Below are positions 1 through 7,643 of a DNA stretch of 64,000 bases, in pieces. A program made the translations under genes and the position numbers. The notes beneath the pieces are model-generated. The model saw nothing but the letters and a program-made list of their open reading frames with translations. It had not been told where the DNA came from and did not search any database. Positions within the stretch are counted from its first letter, which is position 1, and each line of letters starts with the position of its first letter. The stretch comes from Streptosporangium oxazolinicum (GTDB lineage Bacteria > Actinomycetota > Actinomycetes > Streptosporangiales > Streptosporangiaceae), in NCBI RefSeq assembly GCF_039537505.1, contig NZ_BAABAQ010000011.1:1-64000 (forward strand), given 5' to 3'.

Positions 1-112
1 GTTATGGCGAAGGGGAAACACCCGGTTACATTCCGAACCCGGAAGTTAAGCTCTTCAGCGCCGATGGTACTGCACCGGGGACGGTGTGGGAGAGTAGGTC
101 ACCGCCGGACAA
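1..112 (+). rRNA. rrf: 5S ribosomal RNA, 5' end cut by the window edge
   Basis: The sequence carries the conserved bacterial 5S core: CCCGGTTACATTCCGAACCC near 22-41, then GAAGTTAAGC, CGCCGATGGTACTGCA and GGGAGAGTAGGTCACCGCCGG. Only about the first 7-10 bases appear to lie before base 1. It is followed at once by a hairpin terminator, so this is the distal end of an rRNA operon whose 16S and 23S genes lie to the left. The exact 3' end is estimated. Confidence 0.95.
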
Positions 113-120
113 TCGTTTAT

Positions 121-160
121 GAAGGGCCTCCACCGTTGGTGGGGGCCCTTCATGCTTTTT
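121..160 (+). terminator. Rho-independent terminator of the rRNA operon
   Basis: GAAGGGCC (121-128) pairs with GGCCCTTC (143-150) around a second inner pairing CCACC/GGTGG, followed by ATGCTTTTTG. A strong hairpin with a T-run right after the 5S gene is the expected end of an rRNA transcript. Confidence 0.85.
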
Positions 161-479
161 GCATTACCGGGGTTCGCTGAGCGGCCTTCGGCTCCCCTGG
201 CATCTCAAGGCAATATGTTCGCCGACGAGTCAGATGACTCCGCCGTTCTCTCAGAATCGTCCACGAAGGGTCCGGCGGGATAGCCTTGATCATTTGTGGG
301 TGCCGGGGGAAGGGCGTATGGACTTTCAGAGGCTTGCTAGGCTGGAGAGGCCGGGCCATCCCACCAGCGGGTGGCCTTCGTCGCGCCAGACCACGATAGG
401 GCGGGGCAGCGATAGCGAACGGGGCGCACCCCGCGGCCGGAGACCGCCCGTATAGCGAACGTCCCATCCGATCGAGGAG
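161..479. other. Non-coding gap between rRNA terminator and repeat-protein gene
   Basis: About 320 bases between the 5S terminator and the next gene. Reading frames here are short, GC-biased shadows without ribosome binding sites. It should contain the promoter of the downstream gene, but I see no clear -35/-10 pair. Confidence 0.5.
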
Positions 480-3392
480 ATGGGGCGTGCTCGCAGAGTG
501 AGCCAACGAAATGGACCAGAAGTGAACAGTGACAACGGGCCTGAGGGCGCGGGCCGACGCGAAGAGGGCGAAAACCGCGGATCTGGTGGCCAGGGAGGCC
601 ACCGTAGCGATCGCGCAGGTGGTGACAGGGGACGTCCGGGCGACGGTCCCCGATACGGTGAGCGCCGAGAGGGGCGCTCGAGTGGTTCTTACGGCTCTCG
701 TGATCGTGGCGACCGACCGTCCTACAACCGTGACGACCGTGGGTCCGGCCGTCCCCCGTTCAACCGCGACGACCGTCCACGGAGCGGGCAGAGGCCCTCA
801 GGGCCGCGTGGCGAGGGTCAGCGTCCTTACGGTGACCGTGACCAGTCCCGCGGTGGTTCCTACGGAGCCCGTGATCGTGGCGATCGGCCGTCCTACAACC
901 GTGACGACCGTGGGTCCGGTCGTCCGTCGTTCAACCGTGACGACCGTGGTGAGCGCAGGTCGTTCAACCGGGACGACCGTCCCGGCGGTGGGTATCGCGG
1001 TGATCGTCCGTCCTTCAATCGTGACGATCGTGGTGGGGACCGTCCGCCGTTCAACCGTGATGACCGCGGTGGGGAGCGTCGTTCGTACGGTGACCGTGAC
1101 CAGGCTCGTGGCCGCTATGGGGCGCGTCCCGATGGGGAACGCAGGCCCTTCAACCGCGATGACCGTCCCGGCGGGGGGCGTCCTCCGTTCAATCGCGATG
1201 ACCGTGGCGGGGACCGGCCGTCGTTCAACCGTGATGATCGCGGGTCCGGCCGTCCGTCGTTCAACCGTGACGACCGTGGGGAGCGCAGGCCGTTTAACCG
1301 TGACGACCGTCCTGGTGGGGGGCGCCCTCCGTTCAATCGCGACGATCGTCCCGGGGGTGGGTATCGGGGCGACCGTCCCGCCTCCAACCGTGACGATCGC
1401 GGCGGGGACCGTCCGCCGTTCAACCGCGATGACCGTGGTTCGGGTCGTCCGTCGTTCAACCGTGATGACCGGTCGTCGTTCGGCCGTGATGATCGTGGTG
1501 GGGATCGTCGTTCGTACGGTGACCGTGACCAGGCTCGTGGCCGCTATGGGTCGCGTCCCGATGGGGAGCGCAGGCCGTTCAATCGCGATGACCGTCCCGG
1601 CGGTGGGTACCGAGGCGACCGCGGTGATCGTCCCGCCTTCAACCGTGACGATCGCGGGTCCGGCCGTCCGTCGTTCAATCGCGACGACCGTGGGGAGCGC
1701 AGGCCGTTTAACCGTGACGACCGTCCTGGTGGGGGGCGCCCTCCGTTCAATCGCGACGATCGTCCCGGGGGTGGGTATCGGGGCGACCGTCCCGCCTCCA
1801 ACCGTGACGATCGCGGCGGGGACCGTCCGCCGTTCAACCGCGATGACCGTGGTTCGGGTCGTCCGTCGTTCAACCGTGATGACCGGTCGTCGTTCGGCCG
1901 TGATGATCGTGGTGGGGATCGTCGTTCGTACGGTGACCGTGACCAGGCTCGTGGCCGCTATGGGTCGCGTCCCGATGGGGAGCGCAGGCCGTTCAATCGC
2001 GATGACCGTCCCGGCGGTGGGTACCGAGGCGACCGCGGTGATCGTCCCGCCTTCAACCGTGACGATCGCGGGTCCGGCCGTCCGTCGTTCAATCGCGACG
2101 ACCGTGGGGAGCGCAGGCCGTTTAACCGTGACGACCGTCCCGGGGGAGGGCGTCCTTTCGGGAACCGCGACCGTGACGCTGAGGGGTCCCGCACCCGCTA
2201 TGGCCGGGATGACCGGTCCGGCGGCGGCGAGGCTCCCAGCGGCCAGCGTGAGGAGTTGCCCGAGCTCGCCCCGGACATCACCGCGGAGGAGCTCGACAAG
2301 GAGATCCGCGAAGAACTGCGTTCCCTCCCGCTTGACCTCGCGGATCTGATCTCCCGCCACCTCGTGGCGGCCGAGAGGGCCCTTGGCGAGGACGACGCGG
2401 AGCGGGCGTACGAGCACACGAAGGTCGCCCGCCGCTTCGCGGCCAGGATCGGAGTGATCCGCGAGGCCGTCGGCATCGCGGCTTACCGGGCCGGTCACTT
2501 CTCCGAGGCGCTCAGCGATCTGCGCGCGGCTCGCCGGATGACGGGTTCCGATTCGTTCCTCCCGATCATGGCTGACTGCGAGCGCGGTCTTGGCCGTCCC
2601 GAGCGCGCCCTTGACCTGGTCCGCTCCAAGGAGGCCGAGCGGCTCGACCGCATCGGCAAGATCGAGCTCGCCATCGTGGAATCCGGTGCCCGGAGGGATC
2701 TCGGCCAGAACGACGCCGCGGTCATCACCCTCCAGCGTCTTCCTGAGCTGCGTGACACCCGTCCCCAGCCCTGGTCGGCCCGCCTCGCCTTCGCCTACGC
2801 CGACGCGCTGTCCGCGGCGGGTCACGAGGGGCCGGCCACGGAGTGGTTCGGCCGGGCGATGGCCTTCGACGAGGACGGCGAGACCGACGCGGCCGAGCGC
2901 TACGCGGAGCTGACGGGCGCTGTCATCGAGGATCTCGAAGAGGACGACGACGAGGACGGGGAATTTGCCGACGGCGACACCCGCCCTCGCGACGACGCCG
3001 GTGCCGAGGGCGATGACGACACCGGTGACGATGACGCCGACATCGACGACGTCGCGGCTCTGGACGCGGAGATCGAGGCCGAAGATGATCTCTTCGACGA
3101 CGAGTTGAGTGCGAACCGGCCCGCTGCCGGTGATGCTCCGGACAACGGCTCCTCCGGCGAAGGGGGCTCTTCCGGGAATTCCGGGGACTCCGGGGATTCC
3201 GGGAACGAGACGGTCGATGTAGAGCGGAAGGCGGAGGAAAAGCCCGGCAAGGTGGAGCGCGCTGTCGGTCCGGCCTTCATCGAGCCTGACTTCGGCGACA
3301 TTCTCAGTGACGCCTCCGATGTCGGCTCCGATGGAGACGACGAGCTGGACGAGGACGATGAGCAGGGCCGGGGCAAGGCCGAGAAGAAGTAG
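480..3392 (+). CDS. Arg/Asp-rich tandem-repeat protein with C-terminal TPR-like domain
   Basis: About 970 residues in three parts. Residues ~1-585 are a low-complexity tract of dozens of F-N-R-D-D-R-G/P units mixed with GGG, GDRP and YGDRDQ. Residues ~590-815 are a helical, TPR-like region with an A/L/R periodicity. Residues ~815-970 are an acidic tail rich in D, E, G and S. Related Arg-rich TPR proteins exist in actinobacteria but I know of no defined function. The R/D/G/F composition resembles the disordered tails of RNA helicases, so RNA binding or condensate formation is an inference. The start is uncertain: GAGGAG abuts the ATG at 480 with no spacer, and in-frame GTG codons at 498 and 522 are alternatives. 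The repeat tract also holds open two other frames (529-2349 plus strand, 798-2825 minus strand), which I regard as shadows. Confidence 0.85.
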   Translation: MGRARRVSQRNGPEVNSDNGPEGAGRREEGENRGSGGQGGHRSDRAGGDRGRPGDGPRYGERREGRSSGSYGSRDRGDRPSYNRDDRGSGRPPFNRDDRPRSGQRPSGPRGEGQRPYGDRDQSRGGSYGARDRGDRPSYNRDDRGSGRPSFNRDDRGERRSFNRDDRPGGGYRGDRPSFNRDDRGGDRPPFNRDDRGGERRSYGDRDQARGRYGARPDGERRPFNRDDRPGGGRPPFNRDDRGGDRPSFNRDDRGSGRPSFNRDDRGERRPFNRDDRPGGGRPPFNRDDRPGGGYRGDRPASNRDDRGGDRPPFNRDDRGSGRPSFNRDDRSSFGRDDRGGDRRSYGDRDQARGRYGSRPDGERRPFNRDDRPGGGYRGDRGDRPAFNRDDRGSGRPSFNRDDRGERRPFNRDDRPGGGRPPFNRDDRPGGGYRGDRPASNRDDRGGDRPPFNRDDRGSGRPSFNRDDRSSFGRDDRGGDRRSYGDRDQARGRYGSRPDGERRPFNRDDRPGGGYRGDRGDRPAFNRDDRGSGRPSFNRDDRGERRPFNRDDRPGGGRPFGNRDRDAEGSRTRYGRDDRSGGGEAPSGQREELPELAPDITAEELDKEIREELRSLPLDLADLISRHLVAAERALGEDDAERAYEHTKVARRFAARIGVIREAVGIAAYRAGHFSEALSDLRAARRMTGSDSFLPIMADCERGLGRPERALDLVRSKEAERLDRIGKIELAIVESGARRDLGQNDAAVITLQRLPELRDTRPQPWSARLAFAYADALSAAGHEGPATEWFGRAMAFDEDGETDAAERYAELTGAVIEDLEEDDDEDGEFADGDTRPRDDAGAEGDDDTGDDDADIDDVAALDAEIEAEDDLFDDELSANRPAAGDAPDNGSSGEGGSSGNSGDSGDSGNETVDVERKAEEKPGKVERAVGPAFIEPDFGDILSDASDVGSDGDDELDEDDEQGRGKAEKK
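1269..2140. repeat. 414-bp tandem duplication inside the repeat-protein gene
   Basis: Bases 1269-1726 and 1683-2140 are identical by eye over 458 bases at an offset of 414 bp (138 codons), so one unit was duplicated in tandem and in frame. The match ends at 1727/2141 (T versus C) and at 1268/1682 (T versus C). Synonymous third positions are also identical, which indicates a recent event or ongoing homogenisation. Confidence 0.9.
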
Positions 3393-3407
3393 TCCCGGGG
3401 ACCTTCA

Positions 3408-3446
3408 CCGCATTCCGGGTGGACGAGCTGTCCACCCGGAATGCGG
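3408..3446. terminator. Bidirectional hairpin between convergent genes
   Basis: CCGCATTCCGGGTGGAC (3408-3424) and its exact reverse complement (3430-3446) form a 17-bp perfect stem with a 5-base loop. It lies between the convergent repeat-protein gene and metallo-hydrolase gene. There is no T-run, as is common for actinobacterial terminators. Confidence 0.75.
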
Positions 3447-3488
3447 GAGGTACCTCCATGGCGGTCCCGGACTTCATGGGACGCGTCG

Positions 3489-4427
3489 TTACGGCTGGAT
3501 CCGGTCCAGCCAGTGCAGGATTCCCGCCACATTGGACGAGGCGCCGCTCAGTAGTTCGAACTGCTCGGCGGTCGCCTCGTCCGCATGCAGGGCCGCGTAA
3601 CGCTCGCGGGTGCGCTCCCTGACCATGGCAGCCGCGTGGTCCAGGTCCATGCCCTCCGTACGGGCTTGACGGGTCAGGTCGACCCAGACGCGAAGCTCCT
3701 CGGCGGAGCGTCCCAGGATCTCCTCCACCTCCGCGACCGGTCCGTAGTGACTGAAGAGCAGCCTTTGCGGGCCCAGCGCTTTGAACAGGGCGATCGAGTC
3801 CAGCGCGGTTCCCAGGTCGAAGTCCGGCGGGGGTGTGGCAGGACGCAGGTCGTTCGTCTCCGGAAGGTAGACCCCGGCCGCGTCGCCGACGTAGAGGTCT
3901 CCGGTGCCGGAGTCGATGAGTCCCACGTGATGTCTGGCGTGCCCCGGTGAGTAGTGGCTGTTCAGGGTACGGCCGTTGCCGAGGTCGATCGTGTCGGTGT
4001 CGCCGAGCGCGCGAATCCGTGAGGCTTCCGTGGGGGAGAGCTCGCCGAACAGGATGTCCAGCTTGTCGCCCCAGACCATTCGCGCGCTGGCCATCAGCCT
4101 GGATGGGTCGGCGAGATGCCGGGCGCCCTTCTCGTGAACCACGATCTCCGCGTCCGGGTAGAAACCGGCGATGTCGCCGACCCCGCCCGCGTGATCCAGG
4201 TGGATGTGCGTGACGACGACCGTGGCGAGATCTCTCGGGCCGACGCCCAGCGAGGTGAGGGCGTCGCGCACCACGGGAGCGGAGGTGGAGGTACCGGTCT
4301 CCACCAGGCAGGGGCGGTCTCCAAGGATCAGGTATCCGGCCGTGATGCTGGAGTACCCGGCCATCCTCGTGTCGATCTCATAGACGTCCCCGCCGAGGGC
4401 GGTGATGTTGTCCACAGGCCACCTCAT
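3489..4427 (-). CDS. MBL-fold metallo-hydrolase
   Basis: 312 residues. The metallo-beta-lactamase signature T-H-I-H-L-D-H-A-G-G is at residues 73-82, with a downstream S-P-G-H-A-R-H-H and a later G-D-A-A-G, so the full dinuclear metal site of the glyoxalase-II-like superfamily is present. The C-terminal ~90 residues are helical, as in lipid- or drug-related MBL hydrolases, but the substrate cannot be read from sequence. The ATG at 4427 precedes M-R-W-P-V-D. The gene stands alone on the minus strand, convergent with the repeat-protein gene and divergent from the SSB-like gene. Confidence 0.85.
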   Translation of the reverse strand: MRWPVDNITALGGDVYEIDTRMAGYSSITAGYLILGDRPCLVETGTSTSAPVVRDALTSLGVGPRDLATVVVTHIHLDHAGGVGDIAGFYPDAEIVVHEKGARHLADPSRLMASARMVWGDKLDILFGELSPTEASRIRALGDTDTIDLGNGRTLNSHYSPGHARHHVGLIDSGTGDLYVGDAAGVYLPETNDLRPATPPPDFDLGTALDSIALFKALGPQRLLFSHYGPVAEVEEILGRSAEELRVWVDLTRQARTEGMDLDHAAAMVRERTRERYAALHADEATAEQFELLSGASSNVAGILHWLDRIQP

Positions 4428-4525
4428 AACTGGAACCGGTATCCACAGAACGGTATTCGGCCACTTCCGGCGCAGCTCACATCGTAGAGAGTCGTCCTCG
4501 ACCGGCAGGATCGAGGGAGGATCGC

Positions 4526-5290
4526 ATGGATCGTAACGAGGTCATTCTCGTTGGCCGTCTACCTGAGGTGGCCCACATCAGGTCGTTGCGGAGCGGGAGC
4601 ACGCTCGGCACCTGGCGGCTGATCGTCCGGCGGCAGCATCGCGGGCGTGGCGCCCGGGTCGACACCATTCCGTGCGCGTCGTTCGAGACCGAGGTCATCG
4701 AGGCCGTGGCCGGTTGGCTGCCCGATGACATCGTCGAGGTGACGGGTTCGCTACGCCGCCGCTGGTGGGGAAATGAAGGGGCCAAATCGTCCGGTTACGA
4801 GGTCGAGGTGCGTTCCGTGAGACGCCTCGAGCGCAAGGTCACCATGATTTTGACCGGTGACGAGGGGGATCCCGTGGCCGCCCCGCTCCGGTCGGTGCAC
4901 TCACTTCTGCACGCGAGGAAGGTGGCTGAGGGTCTCCAGACGAGGGAGGAGACCACGGGGCAGGCGGGGGCGGGGAGCGCGGGGCAGACAGGGGAGGAGA
5001 TCACGGGACAGGCGGGCGAGGGGAGTGCGAGACAGACGGGGGAGGAGGGCGCGGGGCAGGGTGGGGAGTCGCGGATCACCCCGGCCAGACCCGGCCTCAC
5101 CTCGGTGCCGGACCCCACCATCTCGACCGGGCCTGACCCCGCCACTTCGACCGGCCCGGACCCCACCCCGGTTGGTCTGGATCTCGCCCGGCCGGACTCC
5201 GGTTCCTTTGCTCCTCAGGACTCGGTGGTTCTCAGGACTCGGGCTTCTCGAAGGGCGGGTTCTTCCCGGGGGATGTCTGTCCCGGGGTGA
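4526..5290 (+). CDS. SSB-like single-stranded DNA-binding protein with repeat tail
   Basis: 254 residues. The N-terminal ~105 residues are an SSB OB-fold: N-E-V-I-L-V-G-R-L at the start, a W-R-L-I-V-R-R strand, D-T-I-P-C-A-S-F, and V-E-V-T-G-S-L-R-R-R-W. The start is supported by GGGAGG seven bases upstream. From ~residue 130 the tail becomes ~16-residue G-Q-A-G-x-G-S-A-x-Q-T-G-E-E units, then short D-P-x-x-S-T-G-P units. The acidic D-D-D-I-P-F tip that recruits repair partners in canonical SSB is absent, so this looks like a specialised paralogue and not the essential replicative SSB. The stop overlaps the convergent DUF1015 gene by 59 bp. Confidence 0.8.
   Translation: MDRNEVILVGRLPEVAHIRSLRSGSTLGTWRLIVRRQHRGRGARVDTIPCASFETEVIEAVAGWLPDDIVEVTGSLRRRWWGNEGAKSSGYEVEVRSVRRLERKVTMILTGDEGDPVAAPLRSVHSLLHARKVAEGLQTREETTGQAGAGSAGQTGEEITGQAGEGSARQTGEEGAGQGGESRITPARPGLTSVPDPTISTGPDPATSTGPDPTPVGLDLARPDSGSFAPQDSVVLRTRASRRAGSSRGMSVPG
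4957..5062. repeat. 48-bp (16-codon) repeats in the SSB-like tail
   Basis: Two full units and part of a third encode G-Q-A-G-x-G-S-A-x-Q-T-G-E-E-x-x. The units differ by several substitutions, so this array is older than the duplication in the first gene. Confidence 0.7.
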
Positions 5291-6827
5291 GCAGGCGCAG
5301 AACGAAGCCGGTCCTGGGCTTCGGGCCGAAGGAGGTGGACTTGCGAGGCACCCGTTCCCCGTGAGCCGCGATCGCGAGCACATCGTCGACCGCCAGTGGG
5401 CGCAGCAGCACCGCGGTCCCGCCGGAGGCCTGTGCGAGCCGTACGGCGGCCTCCGGGTCGTGGTGGACGACGCGCACCGACAGTTCGTCGTCCTGTATCC
5501 CCCACACCTTCGGCAGGAGAAACTCCGCGAGGATCGAGGTGTTCAGCGCTCGCCACCCGGCCGAGCGCTCGGACGGCATGGCGTGTTCGAGCTGGTCGGG
5601 GTCAGGGTTGGTGAGAAGGTGGGTGGACCCGCCGGCGGACAGCAGGTAAGCCGGTCCGCTGGTCTCCTCCAGCGCGGCCAGGCCGTCGGTCAGATCCGCA
5701 TGGTCGTGCACCTGCCACGAGCCCTTGGCCTTGGCCAGTGCCTCCTCAAGCGGTAGTTCGGGAATGACCCGATGGATGGCCTTCAGGTCCGGTGGGTAGG
5801 CGCTGGAGTCCACCAGGAGCGCAAGGCCGAAATCCCACGGCCCAGGTTTCACGGAGCTCACCGGAGCCACCGCTTCCACGGCTGTCACGGGTTCTACGGG
5901 CGTGACCGCTTCTAGGGGTTCTACAGGTTCTACGGGTGCGACTGCTTCTGGGGGCTTCACGGGCGTGACCGCTTCTCGGGCTGTCACGGGTTCCACGGAT
6001 GCCACAGGCGTCACTGTTTCCACATGTTCCACAGGCGTGACCGCTTCAGGTTCCACGGGCGCCACGGGGGTGACCGCTTCCAGGGCTGTCACGTGTTCTA
6101 CGGGCATGGCTGTCGCGGCATCACTCGTGGTGGAGGCACGGAGTTCCCGCTGGAGCGCGAGGTAGGTGGCGTAGCGGTGGTGCCCGTCGGCGATGAGGGC
6201 CTGGCGGGGGCGGAGGTCGGCGTCGATGGAGGCGAGCTCCCCGGTGTCGGTGACGGCCCACAGCCGGTGCCTGACCCCGTCTCCGGTCTCCGCCTCCACC
6301 AGCGGGGGCCGGGACGCGGCGATGTGGTCGACGAGGTGGGTGGTGGCGCCGTCCGCGCCGTCGTAGAGCAGGAAGATGGGTTCCAGGTTGGCTTCCGTGG
6401 TGCGCATCAGCGCCAGCCGGTCGGCGACAGGTCCGGGCATCACGTTCTCGTGCGGCAGGACGATCCGCAGCTCCGGGTCGGCCAGGCCCACGTCGCCGAT
6501 GATCCCGCGCTGCAGGACCCCGGGGCCCGACTGCTCGTAGACGTAGACCGCCGGCGTCTCGTCGGCGGCCAGCACCCCGGAGGAGAGCCATCGGTGAAGC
6601 GTCTCTCGTGCCTCGACGTATCTGTGGTGGTCGGTGCCGGGAAGGATCAAACGCACCACGTTGTTGGGGTGGGTGTCGAGAAGCTTTCGCACGCCGACCT
6701 CGTCGATGAGGTCGTAAGGCGGTGAGGTGACCCCGGCCAGATCGTCGACCGTGAACCGTACGCCCCGGAACGGGCGCAGCACCAGCCCGCCGGGTATCGG
6801 CAGTTCAGGATTCGCCATAGAGGGCAT
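5232..6827 (-). CDS. DUF1015-family protein with a ~90-residue V/E/P repeat insertion
   Basis: About 531 residues. Typical DUF1015 features are G-L-V-L-R-P-F-R-G-V-R near the start, S-P-P-Y-D, A-D-G-H-H-R-Y-A-T-Y, L-L-V-D-S and A-I-H-R-V. The family is found in bacteria and sometimes annotated as SerC-like or as a HipA-type phosphotransferase, but its function is not established. Residues ~235-325 are an extra stretch of E-A-V-T-P-V-E-P-V-like units placed between H-H-R-Y-A-T-Y and G-P-W-D-F-G. The conserved core continues on both sides, so this is an insertion into a loop. Start: ATG at 6827 or ATG at 6818; neither has a clear ribosome binding site. Confidence 0.8.
   Translation of the reverse strand: MPSMANPELPIPGGLVLRPFRGVRFTVDDLAGVTSPPYDLIDEVGVRKLLDTHPNNVVRLILPGTDHHRYVEARETLHRWLSSGVLAADETPAVYVYEQSGPGVLQRGIIGDVGLADPELRIVLPHENVMPGPVADRLALMRTTEANLEPIFLLYDGADGATTHLVDHIAASRPPLVEAETGDGVRHRLWAVTDTGELASIDADLRPRQALIADGHHRYATYLALQRELRASTTSDAATAMPVEHVTALEAVTPVAPVEPEAVTPVEHVETVTPVASVEPVTAREAVTPVKPPEAVAPVEPVEPLEAVTPVEPVTAVEAVAPVSSVKPGPWDFGLALLVDSSAYPPDLKAIHRVIPELPLEEALAKAKGSWQVHDHADLTDGLAALEETSGPAYLLSAGGSTHLLTNPDPDQLEHAMPSERSAGWRALNTSILAEFLLPKVWGIQDDELSVRVVHHDPEAAVRLAQASGGTAVLLRPLAVDDVLAIAAHGERVPRKSTSFGPKPRTGFVLRLLTPGQTSPGKNPPFEKPES
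5868..6110. repeat. Degenerate coding repeat array in the DUF1015 gene
   Basis: Plus-strand words such as GTGACCGCTTC, TTCTACGGG, GGTTCCACGGG and GGTTCTACAGG recur about every 12-30 bases. They encode the minus-strand E-A-V-T-P-V-E units. The units are imperfect and of mixed length. Confidence 0.7.
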
Positions 6828-6938
6828 GCTGCCATAAAGGCCTGAAACGGCCGGGGGCCGCTTCGAGTCTGCGGTGGTGCCCGGTCCGTCAGGGAATCGG
6901 CCAGATCTGTCGTCTGTCGATGAAGGAGGCCTCACATA

Positions 6939-7370
6939 ATGGTCCAAGGACGTGGCGGTCCGTCTGATTCCCCCAGCCCCGAGACGGGCGCTCCGGCCGG
7001 GGACGTCTACGAATGGTTTCAACGAGGGATGAGGCTGCTGGCCGAGGGCAGTCCGGCGGCGGCCGCCGCGCTGCTGGAGCGGGCGGCCGACGCGGAGCCG
7101 GAGTCGAGGAGCATCCGGGAGGCCCTCGCCCGAGCGCAGTTCAACTCCCGGCAGTACGCCGACGCCGTCGACAGTTTCCGCTGGATCATCGACGCCAATC
7201 CGGCCGAGGATTACGCGTATTTCGGCCTCGGGCTCGCCCTGTGGCGTACCGGGGACATGGAGGGGGCTCAGGAACCGCTGGCCATCGCCGTCGCGATGCG
7301 GCCGGACCTGCGGCACTACGTTTCCGCGCTGAAAAGCGTTCGCGCCACGTTGCGCGCCCGCAGGATGTGA
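6939..7370 (+). CDS. Small TPR protein
   Basis: 143 residues starting at an ATG preceded by AAGGAGG at the usual distance. About three TPR-like helix pairs are visible: W-F-Q-R-G-M-R-L-L-A-E-G, A-L-L-E-R-A-A-D-A-E-P-E-S, A-R-A-Q-F-N-S-R-Q-Y-A-D-A, and Y-A-Y-F-G-L-G-L-A-L-W-R-T-G. Such proteins act as scaffolds; no partner is evident. It lies upstream of the HAD phosphatase gene with a 273-base repeat-bearing gap between them. No signal peptide or membrane segment. Confidence 0.8.
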   Translation: MVQGRGGPSDSPSPETGAPAGDVYEWFQRGMRLLAEGSPAAAAALLERAADAEPESRSIREALARAQFNSRQYADAVDSFRWIIDANPAEDYAYFGLGLALWRTGDMEGAQEPLAIAVAMRPDLRHYVSALKSVRATLRARRM

Positions 7371-7394
7371 TTGATCCGTACTGACCTGTTGCTG

Positions 7395-7548
7395 GGATCC
7401 CGTATGCCCGCAAGGTGTGACGCGTGCTGTTCCGCCGGATTCCGTGCGTCTGTGAGGTGTGTTTTGTGCGGGTTAGCCGGATTCCGTGCGCTTGCGGGGT
7501 GTGCCCCGTACAAGTTCTTAGTGTGATTCCATGCGCCCAGGATGATCC
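7395..7548. repeat. ~42-bp imperfect tandem repeats between TPR and HAD genes
   Basis: GGATYCCGTRYG...GGTGTG units begin at 7395, 7437 and 7479, and a weaker one at about 7524 (spacings 42, 42 and 45). They read as 14-residue units in several frames, but no frame has a convincing start and ribosome binding site, so I treat this as a non-coding array. Nothing else is seen in the 7371-7643 gap. Confidence 0.7.
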
Positions 7549-7643
7549 ATGCCAACCTGCCGGTGTGGCGCGCAGGGCGCTCGTCGCGGTTCCGCCGGAT
7601 GTGATCACTGCGGGTGATGGAACGTGGGTGATGAAATAGGCCG

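Noticed and set aside
529..2825. Long open frames of 606 codons (+) and 675 codons (-) in the first gene
   Set aside because: They arise because the repeat keeps other frames free of stops. Composition is monotonous T/V/R and no ribosome binding site or domain is present.
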